This document shows, one piece after another, positions 1 to 49,864 of a DNA stretch of 64,000 nt. Numbering within the stretch: the stretch's first letter is position 1; each line of letters starts with the position of its first letter. Made by a program: the position numbers and the translations under genes. The notes beneath the pieces were generated by a model. The model saw nothing but the letters and a program-made list of their open reading frames with translations. It was not told where the DNA came from and searched no databases. The stretch is from positions 16,539,775 through 16,603,774 of the forward strand of contig NC_092264.1 of NCBI RefSeq assembly GCF_036320965.1. The letters are read 5' to 3'. Source of the DNA: Panulirus ornatus (taxonomy: Eukaryota; Arthropoda; Malacostraca; Decapoda; Palinuridae).

Positions 1-22
1 AAATAAAAAAAAAAAAAAACAA

Positions 23-54
<32 letters not shown>
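1..54. repeat. A-rich run and short (TA)n at window start
   Basis: A-rich run followed by TA repeats. This looks like the 3' tail of a plus-strand LINE copy lying left of the window. Confidence 0.7.
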
Positions 55-56
<2 letters not shown>

Positions 57-1770
57 CATATATATACACACACGTCCACACACGCAAATATACATACCTA
101 CACAGCTTTCCATGGTTTACCCAGACGCTTCACATGCCTTGATTCAATCCACTGACAGCACGTCAACCCCGGTATACCACATCGCTCCAATTCACTCTAT
201 TCCTTGCCCTCCTTTCACCTCCTGCATGTTCAGGCCCCGATCACACAAAATCTTTTTCACTCCATCTTTCCACCTCCAATTTGGTCTCCCACTTCTCCTC
301 GTTCCCTCCACCTCCGACACATATATCCTCTTGGTCAATCTTTCCTCACTCATTCTCTCCATGTGCCCAAACCATTTCAAAACACCCTCTTCTGCTCTCT
401 CAACCACGCTCTTTTTATTTCCACACATCTCTCTTACCCTTACATTACTTACTCGATCAACCACCTCACACCACACATTGTCCTCAAACATCTCATTTCC
501 AGCACATCCACCCTCCTGCGCACAACTCTATCCATAGCCACGCCTCGCAACCATACAACATTGTTGAACCACTATTCTTCAAACATACCCATTTTTGCTT
601 TCCGAGATAATGTTCTCGACTTCCACACATTCTTCAAGGCTCCCAGGATTTTCGCCCCCTCCCCCACCCTATGATCACTTCCGCTTCCATGGTTCCATCC
701 GCTGCCAGATCACTCCCAGATATCTAAAAACACTTTACTTCCTCCAGTTTTTCTCCATTCAAACTCACCTCCAATTTGGTCTCCCACTTCTCCTCGTTCC
801 CTCCACCTCGACACATATATCCTCTTGGTCAATCTTTCCTCACACATTCTCTCCATGTGCCCAAACCATTTCAAAACACCCTCTTCTGCTCTCTCAACCA
901 CGCTCTTTTTATTTCCACACATCTCTCTTACCCTTACGTTACTTACTCGATCAAACCACCTCACACCACACATTGTCCTCTTGGTCAATCTTTCCTCACT
1001 CATTCTCTCCATGTGCCCAAACCATTTCAAAACACCCTCTTCTGCTCTCTCAACCACGCTCTTTTTATTTCCACACATCTCTCTTACCCTTTCATTACTT
1101 ATTCGATCATACCACCTCACACCACACATTGTCCTCAAACATTCATTTCCAGCACATCCACCCTCCTGCGCACAACTCTATCCATAGCCACGCCTCGCAA
1201 CCATACAACATTGTTGAACCACTATTCTTCAAACATACCATTTTTGCTTTCCGAGATAATGTTCTCGACTTCCACACATTCTTCAAGGCTCCCAGGATTT
1301 TCGCCCCCTCCCCCACCCTATGATCCACTTCCGCTTCCATGGTTCCATCCGCTGCCAGATCCACTCCCAGATATCTAAAACACTTTACTTCCTCCAGTTT
1401 TTCTCCATTCAAACTTACCTCCCAATTGACTTGACCCTCAACCCTACTGTACCTAATAACCTTGCTCTTATTCACATTTACTCTTAACTTTCTTCTTTCA
1501 CACACTTTACCAAACTCAGTCACCAGCTTCTGCAGTTTCTCACATGAATCAGCCACCAGCGCTGTATCATCAGCGAACAACAACTGACTCACTTCCCAAG
1601 CTCTCTCATCCCCTACATACTTCATACTTGCCCCTCTTTCCAAAACTCTTGCATTCACCTCCCTAACAACCCCATCCATAAACAAATTAAACAACCATGG
1701 AGACATCACACACCCCTGCCGCAAACCTACATTCACTGAGAACCAATCACTTTCCTCTCTTCCTACACGT
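55..1770 (-). mobile_element. TA-LINE copy L1 (mosaic, 5'-truncated)
   Basis: Minus-strand LINE 3' part, matching the C-terminal half of the RT protein of the copy at 26047-28706. It has the short 3' UTR, then the conserved C-terminal block (WFGHMERM, GRPNWRWKDGVKK). It is not colinear. At about 770 the match jumps back from the NGEKLEE region to PNWRWK, and at about 979 it jumps back again to LTKR. The C-terminal block is therefore present in parts three times. The junctions show only a few bases of shared sequence. The 5' end abuts TA repeats. Confidence 0.85.
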
Positions 1771-1785
1771 ACACATATATATATA

Positions 1786-3044
1786 TTTTTTTTTCTTTGT
1801 CGCTGTCTCCCGCGTTTGCGAGGTAGCGCAAGGAAACAGACGAAAGAAATGGCCCAACCCCCCCCCATACACATGTATATACATACGTCCACACACGCAA
1901 ATATACATACCTACACAGCTTTCCATGGTTTACCCCAGACGCTTCACATGCCTTGATTCAATCCACTGACAGCACGTCAACCCCGGTATACCACATCGCT
2001 CCAATTCACTCTATTCCTTGCCCTCCTTTCACCCTCCTGCATGTTCAGGCCCCGATCACACAAAATCTTTTTCACTCCATCTTTCCACCTCCAATTTGGT
2101 CTCCCTCTTCTCCTTGCTCCCTCCACCTCCGACACATATGTCCTCTTGGTCAATCTTTCCTCACTCATCCTCTCCATGTGCCCAAACCACTTCAAAACAC
2201 CCTCTTCTGCTCTCTCAACCACGCTCTTTTTATTTCCACACATCTCTCTTACCCTTACGTTACTCACTCGATCAAACCACCTCACACCACACATTGTCCT
2301 CAAACATCTCATTTCCAGCACATCCATCCTCCTGCGCACAACTCTATCCATAGCCCACGCCTCGCAACCATACAACATTGTTGGAACCACTATTCCTTCA
2401 AACATACCCATTTTTGCTTTCCGAGATAATGTTCTCGACTTCCACACATTCTTCAAGGCCCCCAGAATTTTCGCCCCCTACCCCACCCTATGATCCACTT
2501 CCGCTTCCATGGTTCCATCCGCTGCCAGATCCACTCCCAGATATCTAAAACACTTCACTTCCTCCAGTTTTTCTCCATTCAAACTCACCTCCCAATTGAC
2601 TTGACCCTCAACCCTACTGTACCTAATAACCTTGCTCTTATTCACATTTACTCTTAACTTTCTTCTTCCACACACTTTACCAAACTCAGTCACCAGCTTC
2701 TGCAGTTTCTCACATGAATCAGCCACCAGCGCTGTATCATCAGCGAACAACAACTGACTCACTTCCCAAGCTCTCTCATCCCCAACAGACTTCATACTTG
2801 CCCCTCTTTCCAAAACTCTTGCATTTACCTCCCTAACAACCCCATCCATAAACAAATTAAACAACCATGGAGACATCACACACCCCTGCCGCAAACCTAC
2901 ATTCACTGAGAACCAATCACTTTCCTCTCTTCCTACACGTACACATGCCTTACATCCTCGATAAAAACTTTTCACTGCTTCTAACAACTTTCCTCCCACA
3001 CCATATATTCTTAATACCTTCCACAGAGCATCTCTATCAACTCT

Positions 3045-3047
<3 letters not shown>
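1786..3047 (-). mobile_element. TA-LINE copy L2 (5'-truncated)
   Basis: Colinear minus-strand copy with the short 3' UTR and the T-run/TA tail at its left. The coding remnant runs from the C-terminus back through FADD (LLFADDTAL) and GLRQGCVMSPW to DRVDRDALWKVL, where it is cut at a (TA)n array. The frame is open over most of its length (2478-3356 includes TA translation). Confidence 0.88.

Positions 3048-3108
<61 letters not shown>
3048..3108. repeat. (TA)n between LINE L2 and family A copy A1
   Basis: Pure TA dinucleotides. It forms the 5' junction of L2 and the 3' tail of A1. Confidence 0.95.
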
Positions 3109-3110
<2 letters not shown>

Positions 3111-3241
3111 TTGTTTCATACTATTGGCCATTTCCGGCATTAGCGAGGTAGCGTTAAAAACAAGAGGACTGAGCCTTTGAGAGAATATCCTCACCTGGCC
3201 CCTTTCTCTGTTCTTTCTTTTTGGGGAAAAAAAAAGAAAGA
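3109..3241 (-). mobile_element. Family A SINE-like copy A1 (5'-truncated)
   Basis: Minus-strand copy with the 3' end at left (GCCATTTCCGGCATTAGCG, then GAGGTAGCG), followed by the CTCACCTGGCCCCT body. It is cut within the A-rich middle and fused directly to the 3' UTR of the next LINE. Confidence 0.8.
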
Positions 3242-3551
3242 AAAGGAAACAGACGAAAGAATGGCCCAACCCACCCACATACACATGCATATACATAAAC
3301 GCCCACAAACGCTCATACATACCTATACATTTCAATGTATACACATACATATACATATATACACATGTACATATTCATACTTGCTACCTTCATCCATTCC
3401 CGTCGCCATCCCGCCACACATGAAACAGCACCCCCTCCCCCGCACACACGAGGTAGCGCTAGGAAAAGACGACAAAGGCCACATTCGTTCACACTCAGTC
3501 TCTAGCCAGCTGTCATGTGCAATGCACCGAAACCACAACTCTCTTTCCACA
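3242..3551 (-). mobile_element. TA-LINE copy L3, 3' UTR only (long variant)
   Basis: Only the 3' UTR is present, in its long form with the CATACA-rich stretch and the GAAACAGCACCCCC block. It is cut at 3551, where another LINE 3' end starts without intervening TA. Confidence 0.75.
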
Positions 3552-4412
3552 TCCAGGCCATCACCCACGTTTGTGAGGTAGCACGAGGAAACAGACAAGG
3601 GATGGCCCAACCCACCCACATACACATGTATATACATAAACACCCTCACACGCACATATACATACATATACATTTCAACGTATACATACATATGCACAAA
3701 TAGACATACATATATACACATGTACATATCCATACTTGGTGCCTTCATCCATTCCCATTACCACCCCACCACACACGAAATAGCATCCCCCCCTCCATCG
3801 AGACAGTGCCAGGAACAGACAAAAAGGCCACATTCGTTCACACTCAGTCTCTAGCTGTCTTGTGTAATGCACCGAAACCACAGCTCCCTTTCTACATCCA
3901 GGCCCCACAGACCTTTCCATGGTTTCCCCCAGATGTATCACATGCCTTGGTTCAATCCATCGACAGCACAGCGACCCTGGTATACCACATTGTTCCAATT
4001 CACTCCATTCCTTGCACGCCTTTCACTCTCCCGTATGTTTAGGCCCTGATCACTCAAAATCTTTTTCACTCCTTCCTTCCACCTCCAATTTGGTCTCCCA
4101 CTTCTTCTTCCCTCTACCTCTGACACATATATCCTCTTGGTCAATCTTTCCTCACTCATTCTCTCCAAGTGTCCAAACCATTTCAACACACCCTCTTCTG
4201 CTCTCTCAACCACACTTTTTTATTACCACACATCTCTCTTACCCTTTCATTACTTATTCGATCATACCACCTCACACCACATATTGTCCTCAAACATTTC
4301 ATTTGCAACACATTCACCCTCCTATGCACAACCCTATCTAGAGCCCATACCTCACAACCACATAACATTATTGGAATTACTATTCCTTCAAACATACCCA
4401 TTTTTGCTCTCC
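3552..4412 (-). mobile_element. TA-LINE copy L4 (5'-truncated)
   Basis: Minus-strand copy with the long 3' UTR and the C-terminal coding block back to the MGMFEGIV region. Frame breaks are present. It meets copy L5 head to head at about 4412. Confidence 0.82.
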
Positions 4413-5114
4413 TAGATGTGTGGAAATAAAAAGAGTGTGGTTGAGAAAGCAGAAGAGGGTGCATTGAAATGGTTTGGACATATGGAGAGAATGAGAGGAA
4501 AGATTGACACAGGATATATTTTTCAGAGGCGGAGTTTTCAAGGAGAAGTGGGAAACCAAATTGGAGGTGGAAGGATGGAGTGAAAAAGACTTTGAGCAAT
4601 TGGGGCCTGAACATGCAGGAGGGTGAAAGGTGTGCTGGGAATAGAGTGAATTGGAATGATGTGGTATACCGGGGTCGACGCACTGTCAATGGATTGAACC
4701 AGGGCATGTGAAGTGTCTTGGGTAAACCATGGAAAGTTTTGTGGGGCCTGGATGTGGAAAGGGAGCAGTGGTTTCGGTGCATTACACATGACATCTAGAG
4801 ACTAAGTGTGAACGAATATGGCCTTTGTTGTCTATTCCTAGAGCTACCTCGTGCTTGTGCAGGGGGAGGGGGTGCCATTTCATGTGTGGCGGGATGGCGG
4901 CGGCAATGGATGGAAGCAGCCTATATGAATATGTACATGTGTATATATGTATGTGTCTGCGTATATATATGTATGTATACGTTGAAATGTATAGGTATGT
5001 ATATGTGCGTGTGTGGACGTGTATGTATATACATATGTATGTGGGTGGGTTGGGCCATTCTTTCGTCTGTTTCCTTGCGCTACCTCACTAACGTGGGAGA
5101 CAGCGACAAAGTAT

Positions 5115-5118
<4 letters not shown>
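4413..5118 (+). mobile_element. TA-LINE copy L5 (5'-truncated), head to head with L4
   Basis: Plus-strand copy starting at the MCGNKK region. It has frame breaks and the long 3' UTR, and ends GGGAGACAGCGACAAAGTAT before (TA)n. With L4 it forms an imperfect inverted repeat with arms of about 700 bp. Confidence 0.85.

Positions 5119-5193
<75 letters not shown>
5119..5193. repeat. (TA)n tail of L5
   Basis: Pure TA array directly after the LINE 3' end, also the 5' junction of family A copy A2. Confidence 0.95.
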
Positions 5194-5196
<3 letters not shown>

Positions 5197-5344
5197 GAGT
5201 GGGGAACTGGAAATCCTTGACTCTCGTTTTTAATTTTCCAAAAGAAGGAACAGAGAAAGGGGCCAAGTGAGGATATTCCTTCTAAGGCTCAGTTCTCTGT
5301 TCTTGACGCTACCTTGCTAACACGGGAAATGGCGAATATGTATG

Positions 5345-5345
<1 letters not shown>
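5194..5345 (+). mobile_element. Family A SINE-like copy A2 (5'-truncated)
   Basis: Starts at the GGGAGTGGGGAACTGG part and runs through the A-rich middle to the LINE-like 3' end (GCTACCTTGCTAACACGGGA, then AATGGCGAAT), followed by (TA)n. Confidence 0.82.

Positions 5346-5408
<63 letters not shown>
5346..5408. repeat. (TA)n between A2 and LINE L6
   Basis: Pure TA array. It is the tail of A2 and the 5' junction of L6. Confidence 0.95.
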
Positions 5409-5414
<6 letters not shown>

Positions 5415-6180
5415 GAGGAAGTGAAGTGTTTTAGATATCTGGGAGTGGATCTGGCAGCGGATGGAACCATGGAAGTGGAAGTGGATCATAGGGTGGGGGA
5501 GGGGGCGAAAATTCTGGGAGCCTTGAAGAATGTGTGGAAGTCGAGAACATTATCTCGGAAAGCAAAAATGGGTATGTTTGAAGGAATAGTGGTTCCAACA
5601 ATGTTGTATGGTTGCGAGACGTGGGCTATGGATAGAGTTGTGCGCAGGAGGATGGATGTGCTGGAAATGAGATGTTTGAGGACAATATGTGGTGTGAGGT
5701 GGTTTGATCGAGTAAGTAACGTAAGGGTAAGAGAGATGTGTGGAAATAAAAAGAGCGTGGTTGAGAGAGCAGAAGAGGGTGTTTTGAAATGGTTCGGGCA
5801 CATGGAGAGAATGTGTGAGGAAAGATTGACCAAGAGAATATATGTGTCGGAGGTGGAGGGAACGAGGAGAAGAGGGAGACCAAATTGGAGGTGGAAAGAT
5901 GGAGTGAAAAGATTTTGTGTGATCGGGGCCTGAACATGCAGGAGGGTGAAAGGAGGGCAAGGAACAGAGTGAATTGGAGCGATGTGGTATACCGGGGTTG
6001 ACGTGCTGTCAGTGGATTGAATCAAGGCATGTGAAGCGTCTGGGGTAAACCATGGAAAGCTGTGTAGGTATGTATATTTGCGTGTGTGGACGTATGTATA
6101 TACATGTGTATGGGGGTGGGTTGGGCAATTTCTTTCGTCTGTTTCCTTGCGCTACCTCGCAAACGCAGGAGACAGCGACA
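5409..6180 (+). mobile_element. TA-LINE copy L6 (5'-truncated)
   Basis: Starts abruptly in the LEEVKCFRYLGVDLAADG motif after (TA)n. It is open for 170 codons, then frameshifted near the GVKKIL motif. It has the short 3' UTR and ends AGACAGCGACAAAG before an A-run and (TA)n. Confidence 0.88.
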
Positions 6181-6186
6181 AAGAAA

Positions 6187-6224
<38 letters not shown>
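6181..6224. repeat. A-run plus (TA)n tail of L6
   Basis: A-run followed by TA repeats, forming the tail of L6. Confidence 0.9.
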
Positions 6225-6226
<2 letters not shown>

Positions 6227-6388
6227 TTTCTTTCTTTCTTTCATACTATTCGCCATTTCCCGCATTAGCGAGGTTGCGTTAAGAACAGAGGACTGGACCT
6301 TTGATGGAATATCCTCACCTGGCCCCCTTCTCTGTCCCTTCTTTTGGAAAATTAAAAAAACCGAGAGGGGAGGATTTCCAGCCCCTCG

Positions 6389-6393
<5 letters not shown>
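6225..6393 (-). mobile_element. Family A SINE-like copy A3 (5'-truncated)
   Basis: Minus strand. A CTTT repeat and then the family A 3' end (CGCCATTTCCCGCATTAGCG) lie at left. The copy is cut in the GGAGGATTTCCAGCCCC region at a (TA)n array. Confidence 0.85.

Positions 6394-6457
<64 letters not shown>
6394..6457. repeat. (TA)n closing the first retroelement block
   Basis: Pure TA array at the 5' junction of A3. Single-copy-looking sequence follows. Confidence 0.95.
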
Positions 6458-6460
<3 letters not shown>

Positions 6461-6559
6461 CAGACAAAACTACATTGGTGTTTCAGACCCATACAGCATA
6501 TAGTTTGGTGGTCATCATGACTCTGTTAGTTTCAGAGAACTGGAAACAATGAAGTCTGT

Positions 6560-6735
6560 GTTGATTGCTGCCTGTCACATCAAGAATTTGCATTGTTATC
6601 TTGCAGGTGTTGTCCTTCACACAAAGGGCTAGTGTTGCTATTTTGTGGGTGTTGCTTGTCACTTGCATTGTTATCTTCAGGATGTTTCCTGTTACAATAA
6701 GGACTAGTGTTGTTATCTTCAGGGAAATCAGCTCA
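6560..6735 (+). repeat. Imperfect minisatellite, unit about 45 bp
   Basis: Three to four diverged copies of a unit containing GCATTGTTATCTT and ACTAGTGTTG. The rest of 6458-7235 shows nothing I can identify. Confidence 0.55.
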
Positions 6736-7235
6736 GCTCTACGGGAATGTCAGCTCTGCCCCGCTGGTCACTCGCAGTGATGAAGGAAACTGTCAGAAAC
6801 ATTAGTCATTTACAATAGGAAATTAAACATTTAGGTGATATCAAAACATTTGAAAATTGTATATAAGTGCACAAATGAATTACCATGTATGAATCTGGCA
6901 AAGGAACTTTTCATATATGCTATTTCATAAAGTGCAACTGTTTACATTTATAATGTAAAACTTTGGAATAGTTTGGAGATCATGGCCTAAGGCTTTTGTG
7001 ACTTTCACTTTTTTCATTTCTTCATTTAGATAATGATACTGAACATAGTACTTACTTCTGTCCCCTGGATGCAGATGAGGCAAGGGGAAAGTCCATTAGA
7101 TAATTATTTCTAAATACAGAGACATTTCAAATTCATGGATGGCATGCTAAGAGTACTGTTGCCAGTTATCAGTATGAATTATAAATCTAAATCTGCTAAT
7201 AAACACTCAATTGAATTAGTTATTAGAGATTTTTA

Positions 7236-7388
7236 CCCCATGAACATGATAGTATGACCATTGAGAATGATGTTAAAACCCTTAAGTATGATGGCTTTGC
7301 TTTTGACCTAACCTTTAAGCAAAGGGGTTGTACTGTCATTCTCAAGGGTCATACCATCATGCTCATTGATTGCACCATCATGTTATAA
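7236..7388. mobile_element. Foldback (MITE-like) element, copy 1
   Basis: Two inverted arms, 7242-7283 and 7322-7363, share CATGATGGTATGACC-like and GAGAATGA motifs around a short centre. Relatives sit at about 12150-12325 and 61998-62140. I cannot see a transposase or a clear target duplication. Confidence 0.55.
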
Positions 7389-7739
7389 AACAAAGTTATG
7401 CCATGTTTCCTGGGCCCATCATGTATTCAGATACGCCTCCCCTGCAGGAACCAGGAATCCACACCCTCCTATTCAGAGCTAAGTAACCAACAGGATAGGC
7501 AGGATTGTACGTCATGTGTACCATCACCTCAATCCACTGGAACCCAGAGCAGGGAACTCTCAGTCCAGACTCTTTAGGCATGAGGGCAACCCAAGGCCTC
7601 TACTTTTGCTGCTGCTCATGTTAACAGATTTTCAACTCGAGAACAGAATGGACAATTATAAATCAAAAAGTCTGAAGTTTTGCCATTTCTGTGTCACAAA
7701 ATCAAAAATCAAAACCAATTTCTATCAGAATTACCTAAC
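7389..7739. other. Stretch with no recognised feature
   Basis: No exon, repeat or element recognised. Short open frames here look random. Confidence 0.5.
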
Positions 7740-9060
7740 TGGCTAATTTTTTTTTAAAAGTTGTTGACAGAGTGCCAAAAGATTGGAAGAGGACAATTAT
7801 TATGCTTCTTTTCAGAGAAGGAGACCAAGGAATGGAACTGAACTACTGACCAATATCCCTGATGAAAGCAGTCTGTAAAATAATAAAAAATGACACTCAA
7901 GAGACCAAATAGATAGTACCTTGCAAAGGGAAACTACTAAAATGAGGGTAGTATGGCTTTAGAGACAGGTCATACAGAGCAAGTCTTTTAAGACTATCAT
8001 ACAGCAAATTCATCTTTAGGAAGGTGAGATGAATGGATGGATTGGGTGCTCTTGTAATGCCAGAAAGCATGTAACACTATCCTGCATAAGATGTTGGTAA
8101 AGAAGCTGGAATTTCAAACACGCATAAGAGGGGAAACCCCGATGAATTGAGAATTAGCTTGTGGAAGGGAAGACTAGATGTGTCAGAGCAACCTTTTCTA
8201 TGATGATTGGGGTTACCAGTGGTTTGTCTCTAGGCTCAGTCTTGGGCTGTTTTATTCTTGTTTTGTGTTACTGACTTGCTAGAGGAACTGAAAGTGCACT
8301 TGGATATTTTTGTGGATGCCAAATTCGTGAGAGAAGTGGGAGATGACGAAGGTTGTATCAACTTACAGAAAGACTTGACACACTCCAAGTCAGAGATTTG
8401 GTTGATGAGCTTCAACCCCAGCAAATGCAAAGCAACAAAGTTGAGGAAAAAGTGAAAGCTACAATATGACTATCATATGTCAGAAAGCAAGCTATGTGAA
8501 TGTTTGTGTGAAAGGAACTTACTTCACTGTACTCAGTCTTATCAGAACACCACATCAAGAGAATTGTCAGAGAGACAAACTATCTTCTAGTTAACAATAG
8601 AATTACCTTTAATTGCATATACAAGGAAATGTTTAATAAACTATTAACAGTTAATGTTGACCCTAGAATGGAAGAATACTGGAAGGAGAGAAATGATGAA
8701 AGAATGCGTGGAATGGTGTATGCGAGGAAGGCATTATAGATGAATAAGTGGAGACTTTTGCCTTGGCCATCCCTTGATGGGAGTTCCTAGGGGAAGCAGG
8801 TATCAGACATATAGATAGAAGGATTACACTTGAATTAGAATATGCATCACTGGTTTGGTCACCCCATTTAAAGAAGTATAAAAAACAATAAATGAAGTCC
8901 TTCAGAGGAGAGCAATAAAAGATAATACCTGAAGTGTGACAGCTGAGTTACAAGTAGAGGTTAGAGGTTATAATTTTGTTTAACATTGAGGAAAGAAGCA
9001 TACAGGGAGACTTGATCACAACCTTCTTGTTTCTAAATTAACTGACATCATCGGCACTGA
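7740..9060 (+). mobile_element. Decayed CR1/Jockey-like RT relic
   Basis: Broken plus-strand RT, readable in pieces across frames. Pieces in order are VPKDWKRTII, YGFRDRSYRASLL, a VCL/QSWAVLFLF block where GVPQGSVLGP is expected, LLEELKVHLDIF, LMSFNPSKCKA and EYASLVWSPHLKKYKK. Motif order and spacing fit a non-LTR RT from the fingers to the C-terminus. It has many stops and frameshifts and no functional copy. It is unlike the TA-LINE, and a related fragment lies at 48.1-48.8 kb. Confidence 0.72.
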
Positions 9061-9260
9061 AAAGTCTTCTGAAGGATGCGAGGAAAACAGTAACATGATG
9101 ATACAACAAGAAACTTGGCAAGAAACTTGTTAAGAATTATGTAAAGAAGTACCTTTATATTATCAGTGTTGTGGATTGGAATGGAATAAGCTGAGATGAT
9201 GCTGAGAATAATGACAGTATTTAGAAGTTTAAAAGTAGTGTGAGAGTTTAGAAAGGTCAA

Positions 9261-9460
9261 GACATTAGGCCCTATGCGCCATACTGTACACACAGTCAAG
9301 TATTGACATTCTTTCTGTATCTCTCATGGCCATTCCTTCCGAAGACTCCCTAATAGGGCCATAGCCAAAGACTCTCCACTTATCCCTGTCCTGGCATACC
9401 TCCCTCACATACACCATTCCATGCATTCTTTCCGATTTTTCTCCATCCACTACTCTTCCA
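9261..9460 (-). mobile_element. Fragment related to 8690-8810 in inverse orientation
   Basis: The minus strand reads RMHGMVYVREVCQDRDKWR. The plus strand at about 8690-8780 reads RMRGMVYARKAL then NKWRLL. Both appear to be pieces of the same mobile-element protein in opposite orientations. Family not known to me. Confidence 0.5.
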
Positions 9461-9597
9461 CCCTATTTCTCACTTTCATCTGATTTCTCACTACTATACT
9501 CTCAGTTTCTCTCCCCAGTTCCCTCCCTCACCATCTCTCTCAGGTATAGTAAGATCATAACCAACATGTTATTGTGTCCTGACAAAGGTTAACTTAC

Positions 9598-47665
<38,068 letters not shown>

Positions 47666-47739
47666 CTGCTGACCCCAGGGGGAGCAGGGAACACTTGAGT
47701 TACTTCACGTCAGGACTCCAGTATGACATTATCAGAACC

Positions 47740-47965
47740 ATTACATGATTATATGACTTATATTCAATGATTATATAACATATATTAAGTGATTATATAA
47801 CATATATTAAGTGATTATATAACATAAAATGATTATGGAACATATATTAGAATGACTATAACTTTTGTACTAAAATTATCATATAACATGTGCGAAAAAG
47901 ATAATATAACATATACTAAATCATTATACAAATTATGTACTAAAATGATTATGTAACACATATAT
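47740..47965 (+). repeat. AT-rich minisatellite, unit about 22 bp
   Basis: About ten diverged units of GATTATATAACATATATTAA. Confidence 0.8.
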
Positions 47966-48094
47966 TAAACGAAAACTTATACTTATAACAAGCACTTCCG
48001 GTAAAGAACTACCTATGGATTTAGTAACTGAAAAAAATCATGGAATCAGTAATTTAATTTGAGTTTGTAACATATAGGTCTTGATAAGGATGCA

Positions 48095-48780
48095 TTTTGA
48101 GCTGAAAAAAGTAAATTGGGAAATCTACAAATTTTGAAAAAACTTTCGCCAAAAGTTATAACTTCTGGGTTCATAAATGTTCTCCATGAAGAACACATTA
48201 TGTTTCTTGTAACAGAAAGTACAGTACGGGGAGGGAGTCATACACTTGTGGGGCACCGTCTCTTAAACTTCCTCTACTGTCATACATATTTTCAAACTTT
48301 TGATATAATTAGTATTAAAAAAATCACCATATAATTTATTCCACTCATTCACTGCTCTAACACTAAAATGATCTCTTTACATCTTTTCCAAATAGTTGAT
48401 TTTTGCATAGTTTTTTGTTACGGTCTCTAGGTATCTTTTACGTTCTTTGGAAATAGGTCATTTTTCGACATCAACATCCATTACTCTTCTCTCTTCCAGG
48501 ATGAGCAAATCTATAGCCTATAAACTCTCCCTCGAACTGAGCTCTCTAAACACATGTCACCCCCTACGCTTCTTTAAGTGGGGTGACAGACCTTGAAAAA
48601 CATATTCTATTTTGGCCTCCCATACGAGGTCCATGGCTTACCAAACATTCCCAGTATCTATTTAGTTAAATGTAATTCTAATACCTGCCAACAGATGGCT
48701 TGTCTCCCTCACAATCCACTTTAGCTGCGAGGTTTCTGTTGAAGGATCTTGTTACACTGTCGACTTCCAAGTCCCTTGCA
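48095..48780 (-). mobile_element. Decayed CR1/Jockey-like RT relic, C-terminal end
   Basis: Minus-strand pieces in order: ICWQVLELHLTK (compare the usual NLLANIRI-type stretch), SPHLKKRRG, LLILEERR and RAVNEWNKL. The order fits the C-terminus of the same kind of RT as at 7.74-9.06 kb. Many stops. Confidence 0.6.
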
Positions 48781-49034
48781 CATTTTTACTCCTTATATCC
48801 TGATAGATAATATTTGCTCTGTCTACTACCTCAGTCCACTATCTACTGCCTCAGAGGTATTTTCTGTGGAATTCCCGCAGCGCCAAGGAACCGGCCACGT
48901 CCACTGGGTTCGACCACAGGTCATATATGTGCTGATGCTGTATGTATGTCTCTGTGAGTAGAGTCGATGGCATTTAAGGACTAAGTGTCCAATGTCTTTA
49001 CCGTGAAAGCTGTATCGTGGACAGCAGTCCAGGA

Positions 49035-49240
49035 CGCAGACGAGAGAGTGCTGGAACTCGTACGTGTGTGGGGAGTGCAGTGTTGTAACTCGTACGTGTC
49101 TGGGGAATGTTGTAACTCGTACGTGTCTGGGAGTGTAGTGTTGTAACTCGTACGTGTCTGGGGAGTGTAGTGTTGTAACTCGTACGTGTCTGGGGAGTGT
49201 AGTGTTGTAACTCGTACGTGTCTAGGGAGTGTAGTTTCAA
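49035..49240 (+). repeat. Minisatellite, unit about 33 bp
   Basis: About six units of GTGTTGTAACTCGTACGTGT plus CTGGGGAGT. Confidence 0.92.
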
Positions 49241-49344
49241 CTGACAGCGGTGACTTTGACCATGTGACGTCTAAACTGTTTGGTTCTGCGAGGCAACAGG
49301 AGCGAGGCTGGGGTGTGGTCAGTGGGCACCAGGAGGTTAGAGGA

Positions 49345-49530
49345 CTTACGGACAGACAGACGTATGGAGCGATGGACGGACGGATGGATGGATGGACAAA
49401 CAGACAGAAAGACCTGGGAGGACAGACAGACGGATGGACAGAAAATGGCCTGACGGGACGAGAAGACAGACGGATGAACAGACAGGCAGACGAGACAGAC
49501 ATACTGATGGACAGACAGAGATACACGGAA
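49345..49530 (+). repeat. Imperfect GACA/GGAT tetranucleotide tract
   Basis: Interspersed GACAGACA and GGATGGAC units. The Cys/Val/Ser-rich open frames over it are artefacts. Confidence 0.85.
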
Positions 49531-49864
49531 GCACACACAAACAGAAAAAAAAAAAAAAGATTAGAGGGACAAAGAGACAGACAAATGGACAGGGAGGGGG
49601 CACTGCTTTAACACTACAACCTCCGCCACACGATGGACAGTATCGCCTCCACCGCCACTACTCACAGTATTCACTGTTCATTCTGCTTTCATGGTGTGGA
49701 CATGATCTCTCCCGTGATGATCCAGGGGCGACCTGCAGCTGCCCGATCGCCGGGCGGTCACCGCCCCTCCTCCCTACAACCCGCCCGCTGACTGATAGCG
49801 GCCACCCATCACAACGCTAATCACAACCTGACGCAGAACGAGCGCCCCCTTGATGGACGAGGGC

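Noticed and set aside
3552..5118. Twin-priming inversion of one LINE insertion
   Set aside because: Both halves carry the same C-terminal block and their own 3' UTR, so two separate truncated copies fit better.
7396..7581. 61-codon minus-strand frame as a candidate last exon of the MEGF6-like gene
   Set aside because: No EGF or membrane segment, and no acceptor/phase fit to exon 29 that I could defend.
49186..49820. Overlapping frames of 140-185 codons, Cys/Val/Ser-rich or Asp/Arg-rich
   Set aside because: They follow the GACA/GGAT tract and the 33-bp minisatellite. No domain or splice evidence.
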